Translations under genes and position numbers: made by a program
The notes under the pieces: generated by a model
The model's database searches: none
What the model saw: the letters and a program-made list of their open reading frames with translations, nothing else
What the model was told of the DNA's origin: nothing
Shown: positions 8,285 through 17,093 of the stretch, piece after piece
Layout: each line of letters opens with the position of its first letter
How positions within the stretch are numbered: position 1 is the first letter of the stretch
Source of the DNA: a virus
Virus record (IMG/VR): IMGVR_UViG_3300027708_000025
Span: 1 to 64,000 of that record
Length of the DNA: 64,000 bases
Reading direction: 5' to 3' (one strand)

Positions 8285-9022
8285 ATGGCTTTGCCTAAAA
8301 TTAACACACCTATCTTTGAATTGACTTTATCATCAACCGGTCAAGCAATACGATATCGCCCATTCTTAATGAAAGAGCAGAAGATTCTTTTGCTTGCACT
8401 AGAGAGTGGAGAAGCAAAATCAATTATGACAGCAGTAAAGCAAATTATTAATAATTGCGCTGTTAGTGAAGTTGACGTAGATAAGTTGCCGACATTTGAC
8501 TTAGAATATTTCTTTATGAGACTACGTGGTAAATCTATTGGTGAAACAGTAGATTTGCAATTGCGTCATCCTACAGGATTAAACACTAAAGAAGAAGAGT
8601 GTCAGCATGTAACTAAGTTCCCGTTTAACATCATGGAAGTTGAAGTTCAAAAAACTATCACTCATACAGACAAGATTACAATTGACGAAGATACAGGTTT
8701 AGGTATTAAGTTAAAATATCCAACGGCAGACTTTACTGAGATGAATACCGACAATATGAGTCAATTAGATGTTGCAGTCAAAATGCTAATTGCATGTATT
8801 GATTACATTTACGATAAAGATGAAGTATATAAGAAAGAAGACTCTACAGGAAAAGAATTAGAAGAATTTGTAGATAGTCTTTCACAAGAACAGTTTAAAA
8901 ATGTAATGAATTTCTTTGAAACCATGCCAAAGCTGAAGCACACTATTAATTGGAAGTGTACTGGTTGCGGTTGTGACGATGAAGTTACATTGGAGGGAAT
9001 GGGAAATTTTTTCGCATTGTGA
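8285..9022 (+). CDS. 26: Baseplate hub protein gp26-like
   Basis: 245 residues (T4 gp26 208). 'IRYRPFLMKEQKILLLALES' and 'LPTFDLEYFFMRLRGKSIGE' are the family's recognisable blocks. The C-terminus carries a CTGCGCD cysteine cluster that could bind zinc. T4 gp26 is needed for hub assembly. A very strong ribosome-binding site (TTGGAGGTATATC) precedes the ATG. It overlaps the next gene as TGATG, like tail chaperone pairs. Confidence 0.85.
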   Translation: MALPKINTPIFELTLSSTGQAIRYRPFLMKEQKILLLALESGEAKSIMTAVKQIINNCAVSEVDVDKLPTFDLEYFFMRLRGKSIGETVDLQLRHPTGLNTKEEECQHVTKFPFNIMEVEVQKTITHTDKITIDEDTGLGIKLKYPTADFTEMNTDNMSQLDVAVKMLIACIDYIYDKDEVYKKEDSTGKELEEFVDSLSQEQFKNVMNFFETMPKLKHTINWKCTGCGCDDEVTLEGMGNFFAL

Positions 9023-9213
9023 TGGGGCATGATAGTTTAGCAAACTATTATAAGACTAATTTTGCATTAATGCAACATCATAAATACAGTTTAGGTGATT
9101 TGGAAGACATGATTCCTTTTGAGCGTGATATTTACATAATGCTATTAAGTCAACATATCGAAGAAGAAAATGACAGAATACAGCAACAAAATCAAGCGCA
9201 AAGAAGGGGTTGA
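9022..9213 (+). CDS. 51: gp51/GpE-like hub assembly protein
   Basis: 63 residues from the ATG at 9022 (a GTG three bases upstream is possible). The middle reads 'MQHHKYSLGDLEDMIPFERD' then IYIMLLSQHIEEE. The 'PFERDIY' pattern is shared by the short GpE-type tail assembly proteins and by the gp51-like hub catalyst. It follows gp26 with a TGATG overlap and precedes a holin-like gene with another TGATG overlap. Function in hub assembly is inferred from the family and position. Confidence 0.6.
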   Translation: MGHDSLANYYKTNFALMQHHKYSLGDLEDMIPFERDIYIMLLSQHIEEENDRIQQQNQAQRRG

Positions 9214-9719
9214 TGGCAATGACTACAGAAAAAGAATATAACAAATTAACTGATAGTGAGAAGAAAAAAGAAGACTGGATGAACAGCAAATGGCGCCCAA
9301 TGATGGGTTGGGTCTATATGGCTACATGTACAGCAGACTTTGTGTTATTCCCTATCTTATGGAGTTTATTACAGAGTATTAGTCATGGCCAAGTAACTAG
9401 TCAATGGCAACCACTTACGTTGCAAGGTGCTGGACTATATCACATAGCAATGGGTGCTGTATTGGGTCTTGCGGCTTTTGGGCGTACACAAGAAAAACTA
9501 GCAGGAGCAAACAATGGCGGAATGCAACCCGTGGGTCAAAGCGTTACAACAACATATGGCTCGCCGTCAGCAGGAGGCTTTGATAGCAGTTCAGGCTTTG
9601 GAGCATCAACGACTGCACCCTCATCAAGTTGGGGAACAAATTCAATCTCAAAACCCGCAACCGGAAAAGCCGCAAAATTCGCAGACCCAAATCCAGACTC
9701 TGTGTTTGATAGAGGGTAA
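9213..9719 (+). CDS. Holin-like membrane protein (GTA-holin 3TM type)
   Basis: 168 residues from ATG 9213. A charged N-terminus is followed by 'WRPMMGWVYMATCTADFVLF' and PILWSL (membrane segment), then 'LTLQGAGLYHIAMGAVLGLA' ending AAFGRTQEK (second segment). These blocks match the family described as holin of 3TMs for gene-transfer-agent release. The C-terminal third is Gly/Ser/Thr-rich and disordered. It is translationally coupled to the hub genes and followed seven bases later by the M23-containing tail protein, so an alternative is a membrane-interacting tail component rather than a lysis holin. Confidence 0.6.
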   Translation: MAMTTEKEYNKLTDSEKKKEDWMNSKWRPMMGWVYMATCTADFVLFPILWSLLQSISHGQVTSQWQPLTLQGAGLYHIAMGAVLGLAAFGRTQEKLAGANNGGMQPVGQSVTTTYGSPSAGGFDSSSGFGASTTAPSSSWGTNSISKPATGKAAKFADPNPDSVFDRG

Positions 9720-9726
9720 TTAGCAT

Positions 9727-12700
9727 ATGGCAACAATAGGCAATTACGGATCCGCACTAGGTAGCGCACTTAAACAGTCTGCTGGCGGTATAGTTAAAGG
9801 CTTTGGTTATGGACTCAAGGGAGCCGCACTCTCTGAGATGCCAGGACTTGTTGCCGGCTACGGCGCATTCTCTGCGCTACGCAAAAATGCAAATAGCATT
9901 GGACAAGCTAAAGCGGCTCTTGCACAGGGGTCTACAAATACTACTCCAGCATCTTCATCACCAGTAGGTGGTAATCCATTTGCACAAATGGTTCAACAGT
10001 TAGCACAGATTAATGCTAATACTGCTACTGCGGCTAATGTTGCAAGAGCATCAGCTAAAGCTGAACAATACAAAATGATGTTTGAAGAAGAGAAGGCTAG
10101 AGAACAAGCACAACAGAATCAAGCACTCATCGATGCAATTAAAAATTCAGGCATGGGTGGAGGCGGAGGTAAAGCTGGCGAAGCAGGTGCCGCAGCCGGT
10201 GGTGGATTATTAAGTAACATACTTGGAAATGCTTTAGGTGGAATGTTAGGCACAGTTGTTATGGGTGCATTGCTAGGACTTAGAAAAAGACTAGCCGCAT
10301 TCATCGCAGAGTTAGTATTATCTGCGGCATTGTTATTTGGTGGTGGAGGAAAATTAGGTAAAATTGCAGGCGCACTTGGGGTTGGTGCAAGAATTGCAGG
10401 TAAAGTTGGTTCTAGATTTATACCTTATGTGGGTTGGGCTTTACTAGCCGCAGACGTTGCTGAGGCGGCCACTGGTATGATGGGGTCTGGAAAAAAGGGT
10501 GCAAGTAAACCCAATGAACCAATGCAATATGATGCAATGGGCAACGCTACAGGTGCTGGTCCAGATACATCAGGCGAAGATAAAAAAGGTGATGCACGTT
10601 CACCAAAATCATTAACTGCACAAACAGGTGCAAATAAAACTTCAGGACTTTTATGGAGGGTTCCTCTCACAGTACCATATAGAGTTAGTAGTGAGTTTAA
10701 AGAAAAAAGTGCATTAAGAGGAGGCAGAGAACATGATGGTATCGATTTAGCAGTCGGTATGGGTAATTATGTTGTAGCCGCTGCCGATGGTATTCTTGTT
10801 CTAGTAAGTGAAAATAAAACTGCTGGAATATTTGCAATAGTAGACCACCGCAATGGAATGACTTCAGCGTATTGTCATCTATCTGCGGGTTTGACTCAAA
10901 AAGTTGGGCAGAATGTAAAGATTGGAGACGTTATTGGTTTTGTTGGTAGTACTGGCCACTCAACAGGACCACACTTACACTTCTCATTAAAGCGTGGCGG
11001 TAGCCCAGTTGATCCTAGAACCTTTATTAAATTCGGAGAAGGTAACAAAGAAACTGCGCCTGGCGCTCCAGCCACAGCACCAGGTGGTGCGCCTCAAGGT
11101 GATGCTAAACGTGGAAATTTTGATCCTAGAAAGGCTCAAGGTGTTCCTGGTTTTGCCGCACAAGCAAATAAAAAATTAGCAGAAAATGCAGTTACAGCAT
11201 ATTACAAAGCATTAAAAGAAGGTAAGACTGAAGAAGAAGCAACCGCAATTGCAACTAAAGTTGCTGGAGATAATCCTGTTGCAACGGATGCTATATCAAA
11301 ACTTTCTGCAAAACGTGTAGCGATACCAATACCAACAACACCATTAATTGAAATGGGTGATGCAAGTGTTGCAGAATCATATGCAAATAAACGTGACGTT
11401 GAAAACAATAAAAAAGAAGTCATTGAAAAATTAAAATCTATCAAAGAGAATACTGGTGTTACTGCAAAAGCAGTTAAAGACAATAGAATCAGTATGTCTA
11501 AAGGTAAATTTAAAACATCTGAGGATATATTAGCTAGAGTAAATAAACAATTTACTGATAGTTTACAAAGACAATTAACAAAAACAATCTCTGGCACTTT
11601 GATGAGTGCATTGTATCCAGGTGGATATAAAAACGTAAGTCAGAAAACAGCATCTGGACAAATGTATAGAGGTGAACAACTCAACAAGATGTTGGGTCTG
11701 ACGCCACAACTTACTAAACTTGGTACATCAATATTTGGTAAACAATATGGTCCTGCATTCGGACAAATCTTCAGTAAAGCCGCAACAGGCTATATGGAAG
11801 TTGGTGCTAGGTCTGTAGCACAAGGTATCTTTGGTTCAATGGGAATGAATTCCGACCAAGCAAATATTCTTGGTGGACAGATTTTAGGTAATCTTGCTAA
11901 AGGAACACAACAAGGTAAAGTAACTGCATTAGAACAAATTATCTATGGTGTGAGTGGAGGACAAGTTGCACTTGGACCTGAAACTATATTTGCAAAATAT
12001 GGTTTTGCATCGCCACAAGAAGGTATCAGTTACATGGCGAATGTATTGGGTTCAACCGCAATGGGACCTGTTGATAATGCGTTAGGAACTAGTCCACTTA
12101 ATATGCCTAACATGGATCCACGAATGAGAACCATGGGTGCGTTTGGTGGATACAATGGACAATATGGCAGTTCACCTACAGGAATGCCTTCAGCAGGAAC
12201 ATTGCAAGCGGCCGCACAGAATAATCCATATATGCAATTGAATAAAGATGGCATGGTTGTTCTTAAAGATAACGTACCACAATTAACAAAAGATACAGCA
12301 GACCAACTTAATGTAGCAAAACAAGCTGAAAAAGATGCACAACAAAGATTCTTAGATGCTGAAGGTGGTAGTACAGAAAGAGCCATTGCACAGAAAATGG
12401 TTAGTGAAGCACAATATGAACAGCAGATTTTAACTAATAGACTTCTTGCATCTAGAGCAACAACTGGTAGTGGAACAACTATTGGTGGTGGAGGTGCGGG
12501 TGGAGGCGGAGGATTCTTTAGTGGAGGCGGTCCTCTTGCTGAAGTTGGTAACATGGCTATTGACTTAGGTAAGTCTGCTATCACTCAAAAAGCTGTTCAA
12601 GCTATGGGTATTAAAAATCCATACATGGCTATGCTTGCATCTTTTGCAGTTAGCAAAGGATTATCATTCCTTGGTGGTAAAGCATTTGATATGTTTGCTG

Positions 12701-14094
12701 GTACTAGCGCAGGACAAAGTGTTACTGGCGCATTCTCTAGTGCAGGAAATACACTTAGTAATGCTTATGGAACATATGCACCATCATGGGCTGGTGGTTA
12801 TGATGCCGCAACAATGGCCGACTTGCAATTAGGTCAGCAAATGACAGCTAATGCGGCTGGAAGTGCTGGAAGTGCTGGAGCCGCAGGCGCCGCATCATCT
12901 ACTTCTTTTCTTCCAGGATTTGATTTTATGGATGCATTACCATATACGGCCTCCATCATAAAATTAGCACAAGGCGATATTAAAGGTGCGGCTGTAACTG
13001 CGGCCTTTACTTATATTGGATATGCAATTGGCGGACCTGTTGGAGGTTTTATTGGAAGTATTGTTGGAAGTTTATTTGGTGGAGGAAGTTCGCCCCCACA
13101 ACCAAATCCTCAAATCTGGCGTATCATTCGTGTTAAAGGAAATAATAACATCGCTGGTATTGCAGATTTGCAAGCGCCAAGAGAAGCAACGCCACAAGGT
13201 TGGGTAGAATTCGCAGATTCTCTAATTAGAGTAGCATTCAATGCAACTAAAGAAGCAGAAGTTCAAACAAAAGAACAATCTCCATTTGATTTTGTTATGT
13301 GTTCGATTGACAAAAATAGTGTGACGATTAGTTTGATAACGGGCGCACCATCTTCTGCTGGAAATGATTTGAACTTGGGTGCACCAGGAAAAGATTTCTC
13401 AGCGGGTGCGGCGGCATCACAAATTGTTAAACACGTTGCGGATGCATTCAAGGCCGCATATGCGGCTAAATCAGATGCTGTTGATAAAGCATCTAAATTA
13501 TTAAACTCTAAAACTTATGGTACTATATCAAAAGGTTTAATTAAAGAGTTAAGTACTGGCGCAAATAAAATTGATGTTACAAAAGAGCAAGGTGTGTTTG
13601 GTGCTACTGTTGCACAAGATGCAATCATTGCGGCTGGTTTAGCTAATAAACGTCAGGAGGCCACTTCTGGAGATGAGTATACTGCAGGAACTGATCCGAT
13701 GATTTATAGCATGAAAGAAGGTAAATATGTTGAGGCACCATTTACTGAAAAGATGGTAGACGTTACTGATGAGTATGGAAATGTATCTCAGGTTAAACGG
13801 AAAGTTTATGATACTACTGCATTGATGTATGATAAAAATGGAAAACTAATTTACGATACTAATAGTAATGGCATTGATATAGCAGATATTATCAGCGCAA
13901 CACCATCCAATTCTGCAACTATTATTACTGGTGGCAATGCGACTGGATCATCAAGCACACCCGTAACGGTTAATACTGTTGCTGATAACCGCCAGACAAA
14001 CAATCAGTCTGTTAACACATATTATGCAAACCTATTAAGCAAATCTAAAAATGCTATTAGAGATGCTAGTTTGAATACTGGATTGCCTGCATAA
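9727..14094 (+). CDS. Large tail protein with M23 endopeptidase domain (tape measure candidate)
   Basis: 1455 residues, the largest gene in the window. Residues about 310-435 form a peptidase M23 domain with the zinc ligands HDGID and GPHLHFS, the LytM-type fold that cuts peptide cross-links. N-terminal residues 150-250 contain Gly/Ala-rich hydrophobic helices. Further hydrophobic Gly-rich stretches lie near 930-980 and 1070-1120, and predicted helices and linkers fill the rest. Size, hydrophobic segments and location after hub genes suggest a tail tape measure or virion lysin that breaches the wall at entry. This could replace the lysozyme missing from gp5. A classical gp29 is not visible in the window. 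Confidence 0.75.
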   Translation: MATIGNYGSALGSALKQSAGGIVKGFGYGLKGAALSEMPGLVAGYGAFSALRKNANSIGQAKAALAQGSTNTTPASSSPVGGNPFAQMVQQLAQINANTATAANVARASAKAEQYKMMFEEEKAREQAQQNQALIDAIKNSGMGGGGGKAGEAGAAAGGGLLSNILGNALGGMLGTVVMGALLGLRKRLAAFIAELVLSAALLFGGGGKLGKIAGALGVGARIAGKVGSRFIPYVGWALLAADVAEAATGMMGSGKKGASKPNEPMQYDAMGNATGAGPDTSGEDKKGDARSPKSLTAQTGANKTSGLLWRVPLTVPYRVSSEFKEKSALRGGREHDGIDLAVGMGNYVVAAADGILVLVSENKTAGIFAIVDHRNGMTSAYCHLSAGLTQKVGQNVKIGDVIGFVGSTGHSTGPHLHFSLKRGGSPVDPRTFIKFGEGNKETAPGAPATAPGGAPQGDAKRGNFDPRKAQGVPGFAAQANKKLAENAVTAYYKALKEGKTEEEATAIATKVAGDNPVATDAISKLSAKRVAIPIPTTPLIEMGDASVAESYANKRDVENNKKEVIEKLKSIKENTGVTAKAVKDNRISMSKGKFKTSEDILARVNKQFTDSLQRQLTKTISGTLMSALYPGGYKNVSQKTASGQMYRGEQLNKMLGLTPQLTKLGTSIFGKQYGPAFGQIFSKAATGYMEVGARSVAQGIFGSMGMNSDQANILGGQILGNLAKGTQQGKVTALEQIIYGVSGGQVALGPETIFAKYGFASPQEGISYMANVLGSTAMGPVDNALGTSPLNMPNMDPRMRTMGAFGGYNGQYGSSPTGMPSAGTLQAAAQNNPYMQLNKDGMVVLKDNVPQLTKDTADQLNVAKQAEKDAQQRFLDAEGGSTERAIAQKMVSEAQYEQQILTNRLLASRATTGSGTTIGGGGAGGGGGFFSGGGPLAEVGNMAIDLGKSAITQKAVQAMGIKNPYMAMLASFAVSKGLSFLGGKAFDMFAGTSAGQSVTGAFSSAGNTLSNAYGTYAPSWAGGYDAATMADLQLGQQMTANAAGSAGSAGAAGAASSTSFLPGFDFMDALPYTASIIKLAQGDIKGAAVTAAFTYIGYAIGGPVGGFIGSIVGSLFGGGSSPPQPNPQIWRIIRVKGNNNIAGIADLQAPREATPQGWVEFADSLIRVAFNATKEAEVQTKEQSPFDFVMCSIDKNSVTISLITGAPSSAGNDLNLGAPGKDFSAGAAASQIVKHVADAFKAAYAAKSDAVDKASKLLNSKTYGTISKGLIKELSTGANKIDVTKEQGVFGATVAQDAIIAAGLANKRQEATSGDEYTAGTDPMIYSMKEGKYVEAPFTEKMVDVTDEYGNVSQVKRKVYDTTALMYDKNGKLIYDTNSNGIDIADIISATPSNSATIITGGNATGSSSTPVTVNTVADNRQTNNQSVNTYYANLLSKSKNAIRDASLNTGLPA

Positions 14095-14123
14095 AAAAAG
14101 GGGAAGCATTTTACTGCTTCCCC
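14093..14123 (-). terminator. Intrinsic terminator of the gp32 operon
   Basis: A 9-bp stem GGGGAAGCA/TGCTTCCCC with a six-base loop, flanked on the plus strand by a run of seven A, gives a stem followed by seven U on the minus-strand RNA. It lies between the convergent stops of the 1455-aa gene and gp32. It works best for the minus strand. Confidence 0.85.
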
Positions 14124-14149
14124 AAAGTCACAAAGGAGATTACGAAATA

Positions 14150-15055
14150 TTAATCTTCAGCCAACTTCTCAAAATAACTCAAGTCTTCATCATCACTAAC
14201 TGAATCTGCAACTGTAGTCTTTGGCTTAGTTACTGCCTCAGGTTTAGCTGTAACTGGTACGTTAGGTTTAGTGGAGTAATAATTATCTCCAGCAGAACCA
14301 TCTTCAAGCCCAAGCACTTTGTTCAAACGTGCTTTCAATTCATCATAAGACTTGAAGTTCTTTTCGCTCAAGAATTCAGACAAGCTAAACTCTTGCTTCC
14401 AGATACGTTCTAGATCATCTTCATCGCCAGACAAAGGTGCTGGTGATTCAAACTCAGACTTATCATAGTTCTGATAACCTTCAACTTTACGAATCTTCAA
14501 CTTGAAGTTCGCACCTTCCCAAAGGTCAAATGGGTTGACAGGAGTTTCATCTTCAAACTCAGGATTCATCAAGTCATTCAACTTGTCAAAAATCTTCTTA
14601 CCGAATTTGAACAATTTAACTGTTCCATCATTGTCAGGATTCGCAGGATCCTTAACAATATAAACGTTTGCGATATACTGCAACTTACGCTTTTGCTTAC
14701 GTGCAATATCTTTGTTAGCATCAGAACCAGAGTTCCAAAGGATGCTATTGTGTTCAGACACAGGGTCTTTCTTGTTGAGTGTAGTCAACGAATTTTCAAT
14801 GTACCATCCACCAGGACCTTGGAATGAATGATTGAAAACTTGAACCCAAGGTACATCTTCGCCTGCTGGTGCGGGAAGAAAACGGATCGTTGCGAAACCG
14901 TTACCTGCTTTGTCTACTGTGGGTTTCCAGAATCGGAGGTCTTCATAAGACTTCTTACCTTCTTCTTTATTTGTGAGTTTGGAAACTGCGTCTGTGAGTT
15001 TTTCCAAATCTTTGGTGCGTGACTTTTTCAAATCTGCAAATGATGTTGATGCCAT
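14150..15055 (-). CDS. 32: Single-stranded DNA-binding protein gp32-like
   Basis: 301 residues, the same length as T4 gp32, from ATG 15055 behind AAGGAAATACTAAT. An upstream in-frame start at 15115 lacks such a site. The N-terminus is basic (ADLKKSRTKDLEKL), the OB-fold core contains 'NGFATIRFLPAPAGEDVPWV', and the tail ends in an acidic 'SDDEDLSYFEKLAED', the gp32 protein-interaction tail. It coats ssDNA in replication and recombination and works with gp59. A TTGACA/TAGACT promoter lies just upstream. Confidence 0.92.
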   Translation of the reverse strand: MASTSFADLKKSRTKDLEKLTDAVSKLTNKEEGKKSYEDLRFWKPTVDKAGNGFATIRFLPAPAGEDVPWVQVFNHSFQGPGGWYIENSLTTLNKKDPVSEHNSILWNSGSDANKDIARKQKRKLQYIANVYIVKDPANPDNDGTVKLFKFGKKIFDKLNDLMNPEFEDETPVNPFDLWEGANFKLKIRKVEGYQNYDKSEFESPAPLSGDEDDLERIWKQEFSLSEFLSEKNFKSYDELKARLNKVLGLEDGSAGDNYYSTKPNVPVTAKPEAVTKPKTTVADSVSDDEDLSYFEKLAED

Positions 15056-15132
15056 ATTAGTATTTCCTTGTATGTTAAGTATTAAATGTATGTTTTGCTT
15101 GTCCACTTTTATCATAATCTACTATAGTATAT

Positions 15133-15161
15133 AGTCTATCACAATTCTCTTTTTGTGTCAA
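15133..15161 (-). promoter_or_regulatory. Sigma70-like promoter for gp32
   Basis: Minus-strand TTGACA (15156-15161), 17-base spacer, TAGACT (15133-15138). The start point would fall near 15126, giving a roughly 70-base leader to the gp32 ATG at 15055. Confidence 0.6.
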
Positions 15162-15199
15162 TAGACGGCAAACCTTTGATGGTTTACGCATTATTGCCA

Positions 15200-15796
15200 C
15201 TACGTCACTACTAACTCTCTTAGTGACTTTTTCATCCGTGCCGTATCGTAATTTAAAAAGGGCTGGTACTTTTTGCATAACTTGCTTACCTCTTTGTAGA
15301 TTGGATCATGTATCATTATATCATACCTTTTGACAAATTGCAATAGCGAATTAAGTATCGCAAGTGTCTCCAGACTGATTTCTTTTCTTAAGTATTTCTT
15401 TATGATTGGTGGATGATCTCCACCTTTAGCATTAAAAAATTCATTCAGTTCGGTTGCTGTCCAACCAGAGATAAAATCCATCTCATTCTTAAATACATAC
15501 GTCAACGATTCTTGTCTACGTTTCCATTCTTTGTAGCGTTCTTCACACTCTTCAGACAGAAGTTCACCGACCCACATTTTTGTGTCGTGCATAAAATTAG
15601 AAACTAAAAACTCTTCTAAGTAAGCATCTTTACGATTGCCAAGTTTAGCAAAAAAGATTTTGTCTTTACGTTTCAAAAAAGAATCGTAAGTGACATTGAC
15701 TTTCTTATTATACTTGAACCAATCGTAGCTGTCTAACGTAAAATGATTTTTAACTCCTAAGTAAACCTTGTATGCGTCTATAGCATCCATTTTCAT
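15200..15796 (-). CDS. 59: Replicative helicase loader gp59-like
   Basis: 198 residues (T4 gp59 217). The opening 'DAIDAYKVYLGVKNHFTLDS' and YDWFKYNKKVNV and the mid-protein 'YLEEFLVSNFMHDTKMWVGE' match the gp59 family. The protein loads the gp41 helicase on gp32-coated forks. It is strongly basic at both ends. Its start follows the gp33 stop by overlap, and gp32 lies downstream, reproducing the T4 cluster 33-59-32. Confidence 0.87.
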   Translation of the reverse strand: MKMDAIDAYKVYLGVKNHFTLDSYDWFKYNKKVNVTYDSFLKRKDKIFFAKLGNRKDAYLEEFLVSNFMHDTKMWVGELLSEECEERYKEWKRRQESLTYVFKNEMDFISGWTATELNEFFNAKGGDHPPIIKKYLRKEISLETLAILNSLLQFVKRYDIMIHDPIYKEVSKLCKKYQPFLNYDTARMKKSLRELVVT

Positions 15797-16035
15797 CAGT
15801 CTTCAACCTCAAGAGGTAATCTAGCTTTCGGTGCAATCATCTTCAACTTCATTGCTTCGCCTTCAATGGAAGACTTCATGCGAGGTGTAACTAAAGATGC
15901 CGCAGTCTCAACTTCAATGTTTTTAATAGTGCAGTATTCAAGAATAGCATCAATCATTGTGATTGGATGCTTATCAAATTGAATCTTCTTAATTTCAGAT
16001 TCAAATTCTTTCTGAGTCAAAATATTAAGATTCAT
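15796..16035 (-). CDS. 33: Late transcription co-activator gp33-like
   Basis: 79 residues from ATG 16035. The frame is open further up to a TTG at 16077, but ATG 16035 overlaps the upstream stop and begins the conserved part (MNLNILTQKEFESEIKKI). 'MIDAILEYCTIKNIEVETAA' then LVTPRMKSSIEGEAMKL is the conserved gp33 core of T4-like phages. gp33 binds the polymerase flap and links the sliding clamp to late transcription. Shorter than T4 gp33 (112 aa), like the versions in cyanophage-type genomes. Confidence 0.82.
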   Translation of the reverse strand: MNLNILTQKEFESEIKKIQFDKHPITMIDAILEYCTIKNIEVETAASLVTPRMKSSIEGEAMKLKMIAPKARLPLEVED

Positions 16036-16216
16036 AGAATCGTACTGATGTAATTCTGCCGTTTTTGTAGTAGCCAAATTTAGTTTGCACCTTTGCTGGT
16101 TTTGCCGAACGAAAATTCAAATTAGTCATTTCGCTTTCAGACGCATAGTAGTGTGATGGATATCCATTCTTACGCTGATACGTTCTCATCTTAATTTCAG
16201 TCTTCATAATATTCAT
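16025..16216 (-). CDS. Small basic protein upstream of gp33
   Basis: 63 residues, ATG 16216 behind AAAGGAAATTTTGAA. It is rich in Tyr, Arg and Lys and ends KNGRITSVRFYES. The last codons overlap the gp33 ATG by 11 bases, so it would couple gp33 translation. No recognisable family. Supported by ribosome-binding site and overlap only. Confidence 0.5.
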   Translation of the reverse strand: MNIMKTEIKMRTYQRKNGYPSHYYASESEMTNLNFRSAKPAKVQTKFGYYKNGRITSVRFYES

Positions 16217-16233
16217 TTCAAAATTTCCTTTAA

Positions 16234-16743
16234 TTACAATCTATAAAAAATATGCCCCTCAATTTGAGCAATCCTATGCACTTTGTTAATCCATGCTGGT
16301 TTAACATCAATTGCATGAAAGTGTGTAGCACCTTCTAAGAGTTTAATTATATCACTACCTATTGATTTTGTCAATAATAATTTGGCAACTTCATATGATT
16401 CTTTCCAACGACTATTGTTAGCTGGTGGTGTGCTTGCTTGTTTACTATTGTACCAAGAAAACTGTTGTGATTCCGTGACAACATCACGAATGTTTTTTGG
16501 ATAACGTTTATCCTTTAGTCTGTTTAATGTCACTACGCCTACTGCAATTTTGCCGATGAGTGGTTGATTGCCTGCTTCGTGATAAATGTTCATTGCCATC
16601 CAATACAAGTCTGATTTACTTGAATCTTTTGGTGCAGTTGATGCTTCTGATAATTCTCTGAGTGTTGGTAATGCTGATGATGCATGTGACAGAGGTGTGA
16701 TTGATGATAGTACTAAAAATATTACTGCTAGTAATGCTCTCAT
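16234..16743 (-). CDS. Exported SleB-type cell wall hydrolase
   Basis: 169 residues. A signal peptide (MRALLAVIFLVLSSITPLSH, cut near ASS) is followed by the hydrolase_2 core: 'WMAMNIYHEAGNQPLIGKIA' with the catalytic Glu in YHEA, then VGVVTLNRLKDKRYP, 'QFSWYN' and 'GATHFHA'. SleB-family enzymes are lytic transglycosylases. The signal peptide means Sec export to the periplasm, so it could act in lysis independently of a holin or weaken the wall before lysis. A GGAAAAAT site precedes the start. Confidence 0.85.
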   Translation of the reverse strand: MRALLAVIFLVLSSITPLSHASSALPTLRELSEASTAPKDSSKSDLYWMAMNIYHEAGNQPLIGKIAVGVVTLNRLKDKRYPKNIRDVVTESQQFSWYNSKQASTPPANNSRWKESYEVAKLLLTKSIGSDIIKLLEGATHFHAIDVKPAWINKVHRIAQIEGHIFYRL

Positions 16744-16798
16744 ATTTTTCCTTTCTTTTTTGAATGGAGGGATACATTGTACCCCTCCTGCAAACTAA

Positions 16799-17035
16799 TT
16801 ATGCGTTGTCAATAAACGCTTTTAATTCTTTTGCTTTCTTCAGTATGTCTTCTGAAGTTGGGAACTGAGGATTCTCTGGTCTGTTTGGTATCGTACTGCC
16901 CGTGTCTCTTGCGGCACTTGATTCAAACTCCCACTTCTCTCTAGTCCAATTTTGCTTTGCGTAATAGTCTTCCATTACGATGCCTTTCGCCATATCGAGA
17001 ATCTCAAGGCGAATTTCAAACGGTGTTTTACTCAT
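16799..17035 (-). CDS. Conserved small phage protein
   Basis: 78 residues, soluble, with 'TPFEIRLEILDMAKGIVMED' at the N-terminus and 'SEDILKKAKELKAFID' at the C-terminus. I recognise the pattern from cyanophage-type T4-like genomes, function unknown. It has a GGAGGAAATATG ribosome-binding site and sits between the sugar operon and the SleB gene. Confidence 0.65.
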   Translation of the reverse strand: MSKTPFEIRLEILDMAKGIVMEDYYAKQNWTREKWEFESSAARDTGSTIPNRPENPQFPTSEDILKKAKELKAFIDNA

Positions 17036-17065
17036 ATTTCCTCCTGTGTGTGTAATGAGTTGTGT

Positions 17066-17093
17066 AAAATACCCACATAATTGTTTAGTGGGT
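17066..17093 (-). terminator. Terminator at the end of the sugar operon
   Basis: Minus-strand ACCCAC/GTGGGT six-base-pair stem with an 11-base loop, followed by ATTTTAC. It begins at the stop codon of the last glycosyltransferase gene. Moderate U-tract. Confidence 0.5.

Noticed and set aside
10119-12584. Long antisense reading frames inside the 1455-residue gene
   Set aside because: They are shadows caused by Ala/Gly-rich codons in the real gene and have no ribosome-binding sites.
15075-15278. 67-residue minus-strand reading frame between gp59 and gp32
   Set aside because: It overlaps 79 bases of gp59 in another frame, runs through the gp32 promoter and has no ribosome-binding site or family pattern.
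16766-16788. GGAGGG/CCCCTCC hairpin as a terminator
   Set aside because: Neither strand has a U tract after it; on the minus strand it is followed by ATTCAAAAAAG.
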